From contig NC_030384.2 of the NCBI RefSeq assembly GCF_001625215.2, positions 45,046,390 through 45,110,389 of the forward strand: a stretch of DNA of 64,000 nucleotides. Direction: 5' to 3'. Shown here piece after piece: positions 49,501 to 61,300 of this stretch. Position 1 is the stretch's first letter, and each line of letters starts with the position of its first letter. The DNA is from Daucus carota subsp. sativus. Its lineage: Eukaryota > Streptophyta > Magnoliopsida > Apiales > Apiaceae. Under the pieces are notes generated by a model, which saw nothing but the letters and a program-made list of their open reading frames with translations, did no database searches and was not told the DNA's origin. Position numbers and translations under genes: made by a program.

Positions 49501-51925
49501 CAAGATCCCAATTCATGGATTTCTCGGTTCAAGAAATCAAAATAAAAGAATGGAATCACATATTTTGACGCTTCTTCAAATTCAATAAATAATAGTTGAT
49601 CATATAATTCATTTTAATTCTATCATTCAGAATTTTCGTTCATGATATCCTTTCCTGTTTGATCCATTTAAATTCGATATTCGAAGTTGCAATTAGATTC
49701 ATTTATTATACATTAATATAAATTTAAGTTAATTATTCATGAAAAAAATATACTCTAAGAAATTATTTAAGACCGAGGGACTGGAGAGTAGCACTTAGTA
49801 GCGATACGCTGAAATTATATTATAAGTTACAAATATAATATTTACTTTAAAATGTAATCATGTCATTTTGGTGATTTTATGATGACTGGTTGATATTATT
49901 TTTTAAAAAAGTTTCACAATTTGAATTTTATTTATAATTAAAAACTTAGTTCCTTCGGGTAGGACCTATCAAACCGCATTATTTTGGTTCGATCATGTTC
50001 GTGTTAAAGAGAATTTTGGTCCGTTAGAAAAAGTCAATATTTTGATTTTCGATATATCTGATTTGGTTTTGGATTGAAATGACTAGATACTGCGTCCGAG
50101 ACACAACAAGAAAAAACAGTTAAATACATAAAATTTAAAATATTAAAAATTAAATAACATATGTTTTATTCCCGAACCAAACCATCCGAATACTAGACAT
50201 AACCAGGAAAACATTTAAATATATAAATATAAAATACTAAAAGTCAAACAATATACAATTTGTTTATCTTGAAGAAAACATTTTTATCAAGTTGAACATG
50301 CTCAAGTCAGAGGCATATGGCCACGCTTTACTTGACTTGTTACGAAAAGGGTGCTTAAACATGCACTCAGTGTATTTAGCAAAATTAAAATAAAATAAAA
50401 TAAAATAAATAAACATGCACTCGATGTGACGCGCGAAGTAGATTACAACCACCGTCCACCGCAGCAGATAATAAAAATTAAAAATGCAGATATAGTATTG
50501 GTTTATTCTTTTTTTTTTTTTTTGAAATATTGGTTTATTCTTTTACGTTTCAGCCCCTGAGCACAACCCATTCGCCTTTGTGAATCACAGCAGAATAGTG
50601 GGCAACGTCAGAATTCAGTAGGAACCAAAACTGAATTACTACTAGTATTAAAAAATGATTTTATTCTTTTATTGATAATTATAAATTCAGAATTTAACGG
50701 GAACCAGATTTGAATTAGTACTTGGATAAAAAAAAATGAATAAATTTTATTCTTTTACTGATAGTAATTATTATTGTCCGAGGCAGGTGTTGTGCATTTA
50801 CTAAACTAACAAGAATTCCAGGGACGCTGGTGAAGCCTTGGCCTATAATCAGACGCAATCAGTTTTAGCAATACTTTATTTTATTTTATAATTATTTATG
50901 TATTGCTTGCTTAATTAGGTTCATGAGAAATACACATGTTTACTTGTTTAAGCTGATAATCACTTTTAATTTGCTAAACGTATGGGCAATAAGTGTGTAA
51001 GAGTTGCTGGGTATTAGGTCATCACTTTATTGACATTTCTCTAGCAAGCAAGGGTAATATTCTCTGGCCTTTCAGCTTAAGCAAAAGAAAAGCACCGCAA
51101 ATAATCTTACATTATTAGGATTGAAAAAAATTACTACTTTAAATATAAATATTTGACTTTTTTTACCGTAACCCCATTTAAAAAGAGTTCATGTATAAGA
51201 ATGGTATCTTAATAATTAGATAAAGCAGATATTATTATAACGCTAAACGTTACCCAGGCGATATTAGAAACAAATTAATAAAGGGCTTTCAAGGCAATTG
51301 AAGTTTAAGAAGTAAATCCCCGCATTGAGGGAGGTTTTCTTTATTTATGTCAAAAAAAACGGGAGTTTTTTTTATAATAAATCACAAGTAATTTGGTGTC
51401 AGCCGAGGAACAAAAATCCTTACCTTCTAAAAAATTCGTCTAACTCTCTCTGTTCTTTCCCAGCAAGAGCTTTCATCAGTTTTCACCGATGAAAAATTCC
51501 GAATTACTTTATTTCTTTTGTTTTGTTCTTATTTTTTCAATAATACTCCCCACTGGATCGCTCCTAGATATTAGATATGCTCGTTTCAAGATTTTGTTTT
51601 GATGAAAAATCAATTGGGATGAGTCGACCACGGTTCAGTTTTAATCATGCCCACAGTCTAAATATAATTATATTCGATAAGGTAAGGATGATGGGAATTG
51701 ACTGCACGAGTAATATGAGTTCAAATCTTTTATCTTAATGCTTTTAAATGTATTTATCATATATATTCTTTGTTGATGGGCATATATTTCATAATTGGAT
51801 TTTGTGATTCATTTATAAATGGATATATAAGGCTTAATATTGCAAAACGTGTTTTATACTTGTTATATCTTCGGTTTTAATTGTTGTGTTTCTTTCAGGG
51901 GAGTGCCCCAGTTGATTTTTTTTTT

Positions 51926-52053
51926 ATTGTATATTACGATTTTGTTTGTCGTTAATTAACGACCGTATCATTTTGATAACTTTAATGGTTTTTTGATTGT
52001 ATATTACGATTTTGTTTGTCGTTAATTAACAACCGTATCATTTTGATAACTTT
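51926..52053 (+). repeat. 70-bp-period direct duplication
   Basis: ATTGTATATTACGATTTTGT to CATTTTGATAACTTT is present twice (51926-51983 and 51996-52053) with one difference (AACGACC against AACAACC), separated by 12 bases. Confidence 0.88.
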
Positions 52054-52919
52054 GTTTCGGTGGCTGACATAAGATTTTGTGCATGATTTATTAAAGTTCT
52101 ATTAACTAAATTTTCGAGACCATTCACTGCATGATCTTTGGCCAGTAAGGTAGACTTTTTTGAATGAAGGTTTTTTTTTTTTTATTAATTCCACGTTTTT
52201 TGCTCTTTTTTTCGAGTTTTTTTTTTTACATCAAAATTTTTATCTAATTTTCGTGCGACATTTCGACATGCTCTCTGATTATATGAAAGATTTTCATTTA
52301 TGAAAGAACTCTTCTGATCCTTTCGGTATAATCTACTGACATGAAAGTATTATGATAAAAAAATAAAAAAAATTCAAGTTAACTCTTATGGATATGATAT
52401 TGTACTGCTAAAATAAAATATCAATAATATCACGTGATTGGTCGATATTAATTTTTTATGTTCTTTACTGTTTTGCATTATAATACTCTTATATTTTTAT
52501 ATCTACTTGAACATAACTATATCATATCATGAATCTTCTTTTGTAATGTATATCTTAATATATGAGTAATGTTTTCATTCGCCGAACAAAACAAAAATAC
52601 AAAAAATATATCACATATACCAAGAAAACTAGAAAAAGATGATCATATTATTTAAATTACAGTTAATCAGTTTTGTAAAATACGTGAGTCAGACTAAATC
52701 AGTGATGACACAAAACACAGATTAATTGAAATAGTCGAAAATTTATTAAATAATTATAAAATTAAAAATTAATTATCGATTTTTAGAACAATACTGCAGC
52801 ATAATTTTTTTTTTTAAAACTAATACCGTAGCATTACTTATCATACTGAATTAAAATTTACGGTTTCTTTTATTATATTCATGTATGTACTTTGATGTTT
52901 ATATAAATTTGTTGATTAA

Positions 52920-53438
52920 GAGGGGTGTATTGGATTGGGATTTTAAAGCATTTTTTTGCATTCATGAAATCCGAGGGTATTCGATTGAGATTGTTTGAAA
53001 TCTATTAAAATCTTGAGGTATTCAATTGGGATTTTAAATTATGCTACAAAATCTGGTGGTATTCGATTGGGATTTTAAATTATGCTTTAAAATCCGATGG
53101 TATTCAATTGGGATTGTTTAAAATCCATTAAAATCTGATGGTATTCAAATGCTGATGGATTTTTTTTCATTTCATAAAATGATGGATTTTGTGGCATTTT
53201 TCAGTGTATTTTAAGTTTTTTGAAATCCCACCAAATTCAATGGGATTTTGAAGCATTGTACCTAAATCCTATCAACTCTGCGACATTTCATCAAGAATCC
53301 GCACAAAATTAAAATCCCATACAATCCATTAAAATCCGTAGACTAAAAACAATGAATTAAAATCTTAAAATCCCATACAATCCATTAAAATCCGTAGACT
53401 AAAAACAATGAATTAAAATCCCAATCGAATACATGCCG
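52920..53438. mobile_element. Harbinger-like MITE with internal tandem repeats
   Basis: The left end GGGGTGTATTGGATTGGGAT pairs with the right end ATCCCAATCGAATACATGCC. TAA flanks both sides (52917-52919, 53439-53441). Inside, GGTATTCGATTGGGATTTTA-type units are repeated at the left and a 56-bp unit (53311 and 53367) is duplicated at the right. There is no transposase. A decayed relative is seen near 14280-14590. Confidence 0.65.
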
Positions 53439-53770
53439 TAATTTTGTGTTTTACAACGAACACTAGGAAGGTCAATAATGTAAAAAGCTGAAAGCAGCGC
53501 CAGCAGCTACAACTGTGAGTCGACTAGCAATAATAATACTAACGCCTAGTGTCCACAAAGCGTAGAGAGAGAAACCTGGACCTGCGCTGGAGACTGGAGT
53601 TGAGTTTCTCGCTCTACACAAAACAATACACCACCGTTTCAAATTCAAATAATCAAAGCCCCAGATTTCAAATCTCTTCATTGATTCTACTGATTTTCAT
53701 TCATAACCCTAGCATTTCGATCAACCTCTGTGTTGCGTTTATATATATTGTGTTCGATTGAGATTTGATA

Positions 53771-53866
53771 ATGAGTAGCACCAAGTCCGAAGAGCGCAAC
53801 GAGAAGATCATTAGGGGCCTTATGAAGCTCCCTCCCAATCGCAGATGCATCAACTGCAATAGTCTC

Positions 53867-53928
<62 letters not shown>

Positions 53929-53955
53929 CTCCCTCCCTCTCCCCCCCTCTCACTA

Positions 53956-54019
<64 letters not shown>

Positions 54020-55346
54020 CCCCCTCTCCCCCCTCCCCACTCTCTCTCCCCTCTCCCCCTCTCTCAGTTGATCAATGTTTAAATTATTTATACTGCTGTC
54101 ACAAGTCATGCTTATGTAAAATTGAAGTTTTATCTAGCTCCACAACTGGATAATAACCAAGATTCAGCTTCAAAGTTTTGAATTTTATCTGTAGATACGG
54201 TCTCAGTCATTACACATGGGGAATTATATGGTTGATTAATTAATTTTGTAAGTTTCGATGACAACGCTTGCTGACTGAGCTTCTTTCATATTGTTCGAAT
54301 TTACTCAGAGGTTGTTTATTTATCAGGAGTATTGCTTGTAGTTTATGTTTACTTTTAAAATACTGTTTTTTGGCAATATCTGTAAAGAGAAATTGTTGTG
54401 TTTTGGGAATTGAGGCCTATGTCAAATTGTTAATACGTGATATTACTTGATATTAGGGAAAAGAGTGCTATTAGTTTTTAATATAACTTAACTAATGAGT
54501 GTAAACTTTATTTGATTTGAATCGCTGTTTTTCAAAATTTTCACCCCCAAGCATCTAATATATGTTATCAACTATTCTCAGGGACCCCAGTATGTTTGCA
54601 CAACCTTCTGGACATTTGTTTGCATAACATGCAGCGGGATACAGTGAGTACATAACCTATTTTATTGCCTACACATTAATAATAAACGTTTCTTTATATC
54701 CTGGTATTATTGTCGAAGCTAAATTATGTTTTACCTTTAAGATCCACAAAGTTCAAATTTTAAAAGATTCAGGTGCCATCTTTAACTGCACATGGTATAT
54801 GAATGCTCAATAAGTTTTTAAGTTGGGTAGAAACATTGTGTTAATGGAGAAGTTCATTATTCATGTTTTGTGGTTTGCAGCCGTGAGTTCACTCACCGTG
54901 TAAAGTCTGTTTCTATGTCTAAATTTACTTCACAAGAAGTTGAAGCTCTTCAAAAAGGTGGCAATCAGGTATATTGTTATTTTTAGTTCTTCCATTGACC
55001 TTTAATTTGCTTATATGCTTACTATAATGGTTTCTCCAGCGTGCAAGGGAAACATTTTTAAATGCTTGGGATCAGCACATGCAGAGATTCCCCGATAGCA
55101 GGTGAAGTTCTCCTGTTCTTGCTCCTGAAGATTAGAACAAAACCTGAAGATTAGAACAAAAAACTGAAAATATTTGCAGATTGTAGAAATGATATTAGTT
55201 CTGTCTTCTCTTTTGTAGCAATGCTGATAAAATTCGAGAGTTTATCAAGGCAGTTTATGTTGATAAAAAATATGCTGGAGGAAAGACATCCGATAAACCT
55301 CCAAGAGGTACACAGGTAAGAAACTTAATTCATACCGATGTATGAG

Positions 55347-55389
<43 letters not shown>

Positions 55390-58300
55390 ATATATTCTTA
55401 AAAAGAATAATATTAGTACAAAACTACTGAAGGATGATATGATTGCTTAACTGCCGTCAGCTGGCAAGTGGAACTCACTAGGGTTATAATTTTTGGATGT
55501 AGACCTAAATTAGCAAGTAATATGTAACAAAGTATAATAACAACTTCCCAGCAATCTAATATGTAATGTTTATATGAACTTGACAGGACCTTAAGAATCA
55601 CGAAGACGAGACGAGGCGAGCTAGTTCCTATCATTCGTATTCTCAAAGCCCACCTTACGATTACCAATACGAGGAAAGGCGTTATGGAAAGCAAGCTTTC
55701 GCCCTTACTAGAAAGGCCGGTTCAGACAGAGGCCTTAAAACATCTAGTTTCTTGAGTCCCAGTCACTCAAGTGACAATGGATTGGATGGAGGCTTTTCAA
55801 ATGAGGGGTCTAATACAGGTGATTTGAACAAGTATGAGACCCAAGCACCTACCTTTCAAACAGGTTTTGGATTCGGCAGTCCCTCTAGTGAATCGTCAAG
55901 GGATATATTTAATGAAGAAATAAATCATCATAATGTTAATACATATTCGGATGCACATACCAAGGGTACTGCAGACCAGGTTCCCCATTCACAGGTGACA
56001 GGTCATTTTATCTTAGATCTGTTCTTGATTTCTCATTATCAGAAGTCTTTACTTGCTGGTTTACCGTACTATACCGTACCCTGGGCCTGGGAGTATTGAT
56101 GTAGATATACTTGAAGTGGTAGGGGTTTAATGTGTTCTTAGTCTTGTTGTCTTTATATATCTGGGTGGTGTGGTTATGACTTAAGAGTATGATTTCAATT
56201 GAAAATTAGATGAGGATTGGGGGATGATCTAACACTGCTCCTTATTAAGCCTGTCATTAACTGTAGTAAAACAGGACTGCTGAAATCCTAACAATAAACT
56301 CTACCCTCTAACAAGTGTTAGAGAGAAAATTTATGTGTTGTCGCATATTTAATAGATGCAGAGGAGAGGCTATCCAAGTAGTAGAAGACGATGTATTATC
56401 ACTTGTAGAATCTTGTCAGTCCTTCCTTAGGATTTAATGATTTAGATATAAGTAACTTTAGAAAGTGAATATGATATATATCGTTCCAAATGCAAATTGC
56501 TGTAACAGAGAAAAGAGATAACACAGCCGATGGACAACATGCTTGCCTTCCTTTTCACATTGCAAGTTACTGTTGGTTTTCTCGAGTATAGTACTTTTCA
56601 TTCTTTTTTTAAAAAAAACTTAAATACTATGGGGTATGTTGGTCCAGACTCTATAATTCACATTAAGCATCATTGTCGGACATTTTACACGCGGAAGTAG
56701 TATAAACTCTTTGCATGTTATTATGGGCCAAAACATGCAAAGTTCTCAATACATTACTGTGACTTAGACTGGTTGGCTTAACATTGATAGAATATGGTTT
56801 GGCCAGAAAAAAATATTGGCTATTTTATTTCTGTACATGCTGATTTTCCAGACCGATTAAACTGAGTTTTTATTTGTCTTATCAGCGGACTGCGTCTACG
56901 AGCAGCTTTGGATCATTTAACAGCAATTCTATGTCCTTCAAGTCAGTAACTTCTGAAAATGCAGATGGCCCATTAGAACCTGACCAATCTGCAGGGAGCC
57001 GTAATAATAAATTAGCTACCTTTCTCTCCCTACCACATTCCACAGTTTCTGGGACTTCTACTGGTGTTGACCTATTCGATAGCCCATTTGTATCTGAAAC
57101 TGTTACATCCTCAGCCTCAGCCCCTGATTTGTTTAAGCTACCCAGAACATCAACTTTACCTGTAGATTGGTTTCAGACATCCTCCCCATTTTCAACTTCG
57201 AATTCTGATCAGCAGTCTCAAAATTTGCCGCCTCCATCTTTAGATATATTTTCTGATGTGCCTCAGCCGCATTTAGTGGGATCCTTGAGTGAGAGGTCAT
57301 TAGATGTTACTGAGAAAAATGAAGGATGGGCAACGTTTGATGTACCTCAGCTTATGGAGCCTAGTCAAGGGAATCAAATACCAACATCTACAACTGCTGT
57401 GACAGTACCTCCTAAAGTGGAAGTATCTTTAACAGATGCTGACAACTTATTACTCTCAAACACAACTCCACAGTGGTCCTCATTTCTTGATTCTGGTTTT
57501 ACCGAACCTCATTCATCAATTCCTGATAAGTGGCATGAGAGTATGCTCAATTTCGAAGTCCCCAGTAATGCAGGAGCTGATCAGGTAAGAACTTTCAACT
57601 TTGTTCAAATTTGCATGAGTGATATATCCAAATGAAAAGTCCAAATGAAAAGTAGATAGAGCAAATTTCTAATTTCTAAAATTTCTTGTTTTTTTAGTCA
57701 TGGAATGCATTTGATAATCTAGATGAACAGCTTCCATTTGAAAAAGATTACCAGCAAAGTAGTGAACAAGTTGCAGTGCAGAATCCTTCTTCATTTGCTG
57801 ATGGATATATGGGCATCAGAGTATCAGAGGTATATGAGCAAATATTTTAAATTGTTATCAGTTGTATAGTCTTTGTGCTGAGGATAGGGTTAGAGTCTAT
57901 ATCGGTTGTGTTTGTCATGATGGGTGGTGGTAGTTGTTTGTGATGCAAAATACAAGGGTTGTGCGTACTTCCTCTATATTTTTTGTTTGACTAGTATTAA
58001 TTCTGATATTTCACAGTCTGGAACACTATTTCCTGCAACTGATGTAAAATCTACCAACCCGTTTGATATTCCTTTCGATACTGATTTAGAGCCCAACAAT
58101 GAGGTATGCTATGCACTCAGCTGTATTGAATTATTCCTAGCTTTCTAGTGTTACGCATATCTGCTTGGATATTTCATAAGCATTGTTCAAACAGTTATCA
58201 AGTTAATTGTGGAAGCTGAATGAATTTAACTTTAAAGGTGAGAAAAATTGTTGCAGGAGTTTATAGTGATTGAATGGGAATTTCTGGCCTTCTTTTAGAG

Positions 58301-61300
58301 ATAGTATCTATGTTGGAGTTGAAGAAATTACTTTAGAGTATAAATGATAAATATAATAATTAATCTTATTATAATTCTTAATTATTACTATTATCGACTT
58401 ACAATATAAAAAAATTATAAAAACGAAATTTGTAAGAGAAAATATAATCATACGATTCACATTGGTTATCGTAGAATTGCCCATAAAAAAAAATTTGGCA
58501 TCCAACTAAACAAATAATAAAATAATATTAAAGATCCATAACGTTAAGACCAACCTTATGACCCATAACACATGACACAAGAACCATAACGGAGTGACCA
58601 AATACAGAGGCAAAGAAGACTGGAGTTTGGAAACTTATAATTTTTAAGTTGTGAAAATAAAAATTAAGATGAAGAAAAATAGTCTTAAAGGAAACTAACT
58701 GCGTCGTAAAAGTACTCTACCATGATTCGTCCAACATGATGCACTTTAATTGTGTTTGTGCTGACCGAAAGTAAAATTCTTAGAAAGTTTAGCTATTCAA
58801 ATGCCACAAGCGCGATAACATAAAACCATGGTTCCTGTGATAGAAATACTATAAGAAGATTAAGAACCAACTAATGAGGAGTTAAACCCTTAAATGCGAA
58901 AAATCAAGTATGAAAATCAAGTACACGGGCTCAAAATTATGCAACCCTGCCTTTATCCTTACCCCTGCTTCCCCCCTCCTTCCTTTGCCCCTCTCACTTC
59001 CTTCGTCGATGCTAGCATACTTGGTGGGAGCTTTTCTATTTCTTGTGGATTTGCGCAAAGGCTGCGGCTTTGGCTCGCGCTCCGGCTCTTTCTCTTGATC
59101 CGGCTCTTTCTTTTCAACCTCTAGAAAACAATTTAAAAAAGATTACATGTATACAAACATAACAGTGTTAACACATTACAAAATTATATCTTTATTACCT
59201 GCCCAAGTAAAGTCTACTGCAAAAGATACAGGAGGAGTGCGAGGCGGTGTTATGTGCATCTTCTCAAAATCCTGAATGACTTCAGTGCCTGAAAAACAAT
59301 GTAAAAAGATTACATGCATATAAACATAACAATGTTAACAGATTGCAAAAGTATTTAGCTTCTCGTTCGGAGAGAAGCTCATCCTCTCCGAAAGTCATCG
59401 CGTGTATAGGGACTGAACACAGGAGTAGTGCGGCTGCCCATCATGGGAGGGCTGCCCTCAGAATCCTCCTCAATCTTTCTGCCCTCAGTTTCTGCAAAAC
59501 AATGAAAAAATATTACATATAGTGCATATAAACATTACAGTCCAAAAAAATATTAACTAAGATTATAAAAGTATTTACCTTCTCGTTCGGAGATCTTTAA
59601 AGCTGATAAACCTTCAGTCATGGTCTCATGCACCTCTACGAGAGTGATCGTGCGAATAGGAATGTGAACAGGAGTACTGGTGCTGGAGCAATACTGGCAC
59701 GGGGTAATCTAAAAAACAAATAAAATTAATCAAATTTGAAAAACAAAAATTTCCAGATAATTCCCTATAGGCAACATTTATAAATAAGAAAACCATTTAG
59801 ATATCTTTGTAACAAATTAAGTTTTGAGGTTTACATATACTCATATATTGTTATAAACAATAATTGATATTCAATTTTAAGCCAAGTCTGAATAGTGAAC
59901 ATAATAGTAAACATAATTGATTAAAAATAATAATTGATTCGAACATCTGACTGCTAATGTCTTACATGCCTGAATTCAAGTAATCAAGTTGGAAGTAATT
60001 AAGCAGTCAAGTTGATTACTTGGATTCAGGCATGTAAAACATTAGCATTCAGATGTTCAAATCAATTATTTTTTTTAACTAATTATGTTTACTATTATGT
60101 TCACTATTGAATACATGGCTTGTCTTGGATTTAAATATCAATTATTGTTTATAACAATATATGGGTATATGTAAACCCCAAAACTTAAATTGTTACAAAG
60201 ATATCTAATTGGTTTTCTTATTTATATTTGTTGCCTACGGGGAATTATCAGAAAATTCTTGTGTGTCAAATTTGATTAATTGTATTTGGTTTTTTGAAAA
60301 CCCCGTACCAGTATTGCTCTCACATCAGCACTCCTGTTCACATTCCTATACACACGATCACTCTCGTAGAGGAGGTGCATGAGACCGTGACTGAAGGTTT
60401 ATGAGCTTTAAAAATCTCCGGACGAGAAGGTAAATACTTTTATAATCTTAGTTAATATGTTTTTTGGACTGTAATGTTTATATGCGCTATATGTAATATT
60501 TTTTCATTGTTTTGCAGAAACTGAGGGCAGAAAGATTGAGGAGGATGCTGAGGGCAGCCCTCCCATGATGGGCAGCCGCACTACTCCTATGTACAGTCCT
60601 ATACACGCGACGACTTGCGGAGAGGATGAGCTTCTCTCCGAACGAGAAGCTAAATACTTTTGCAATTTGTTAACATTGTTATGTTTATATGCATGTAATC
60701 TTTTTAAATTGTTTTTCAGGCACTGAAGTTATTCAGGATTTTGAGAAGATGCACGTAACACCGCCTCGCACTCCTCCTGTATCTTTTGCAGTAGACTTTA
60801 CTTGGGCAGGTAATCAAGATATAATTTCGCAATCTGTTAACATTGTTATGTTAATATGCATGTAATCTTTTTTACATTGTTTTGAAAAGAAAGAGCCGCA
60901 GCGTGAGCCAGAACCGCAGCTTTTGCGCAAATCCACAAGAAATAGAAAAGCTCCCACCAAATATGCTAGAATAAGTGAGAGGGGCAGAGGAAGGAGGGGG
61001 AAGCAGGGGTAGGGTTGCATAATTTTGAGCATGTGTACTTGATTTTTCGCACACAAGGGTTTAACTCTACGTTAGTTGGTCCCTATGCTATTTCTGTCAT
61101 AGGACCCATGGTGCTTGTGACATTTGAATAGTTAAACTTTCCTCAGAATCACACTTCCGGTCTGCACAATTATCAGAGCATGTTTAAAGTTCATCATGTT
61201 GGACAAATCATGGTACAAAACTTCTACACCTAGTTTCCTTTAAGATTACTTTTCTTAATCATGGTAAAATTAAGTGCACTTAATTTGTATTTGAGTTTCC

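Larger units (their letters stand above)
48415..53770. other. Gene-poor region between GrpE and the ARF-GAP gene
   Basis: No protein or RNA gene is supported over 5.3 kb. It contains the GrpE upstream side, a Stowaway MITE (48640-48895), a SINE-like tail between duplicated flanks (49212-49500), a poly-T/A-rich segment (50500-52850), a 70-bp-period duplication (51926-52053) and a Harbinger-like MITE (52920-53438). The last 100 bases (53640-53770) are probably the 5' UTR of the ARF-GAP gene. Confidence 0.5.

Noticed and set aside
53687..54109. 140-aa Arg/Glu-rich frame on the minus strand
   Set aside because: It is the complement of the (CT)n microsatellite; no codon structure or homologue features.
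58254..58300. Exon 10 of the ARF-GAP gene right after TTGCAG at 58257
   Set aside because: It reads EFIVIEWEFLAFF then stops and does not fit the family; 63928 gives the expected continuation.
60814..61056. 80-aa minus-strand frame in the right arm
   Set aside because: It is the antisense of the D' exon block and mirrors the same shadow at 58894-59124 in the left arm.
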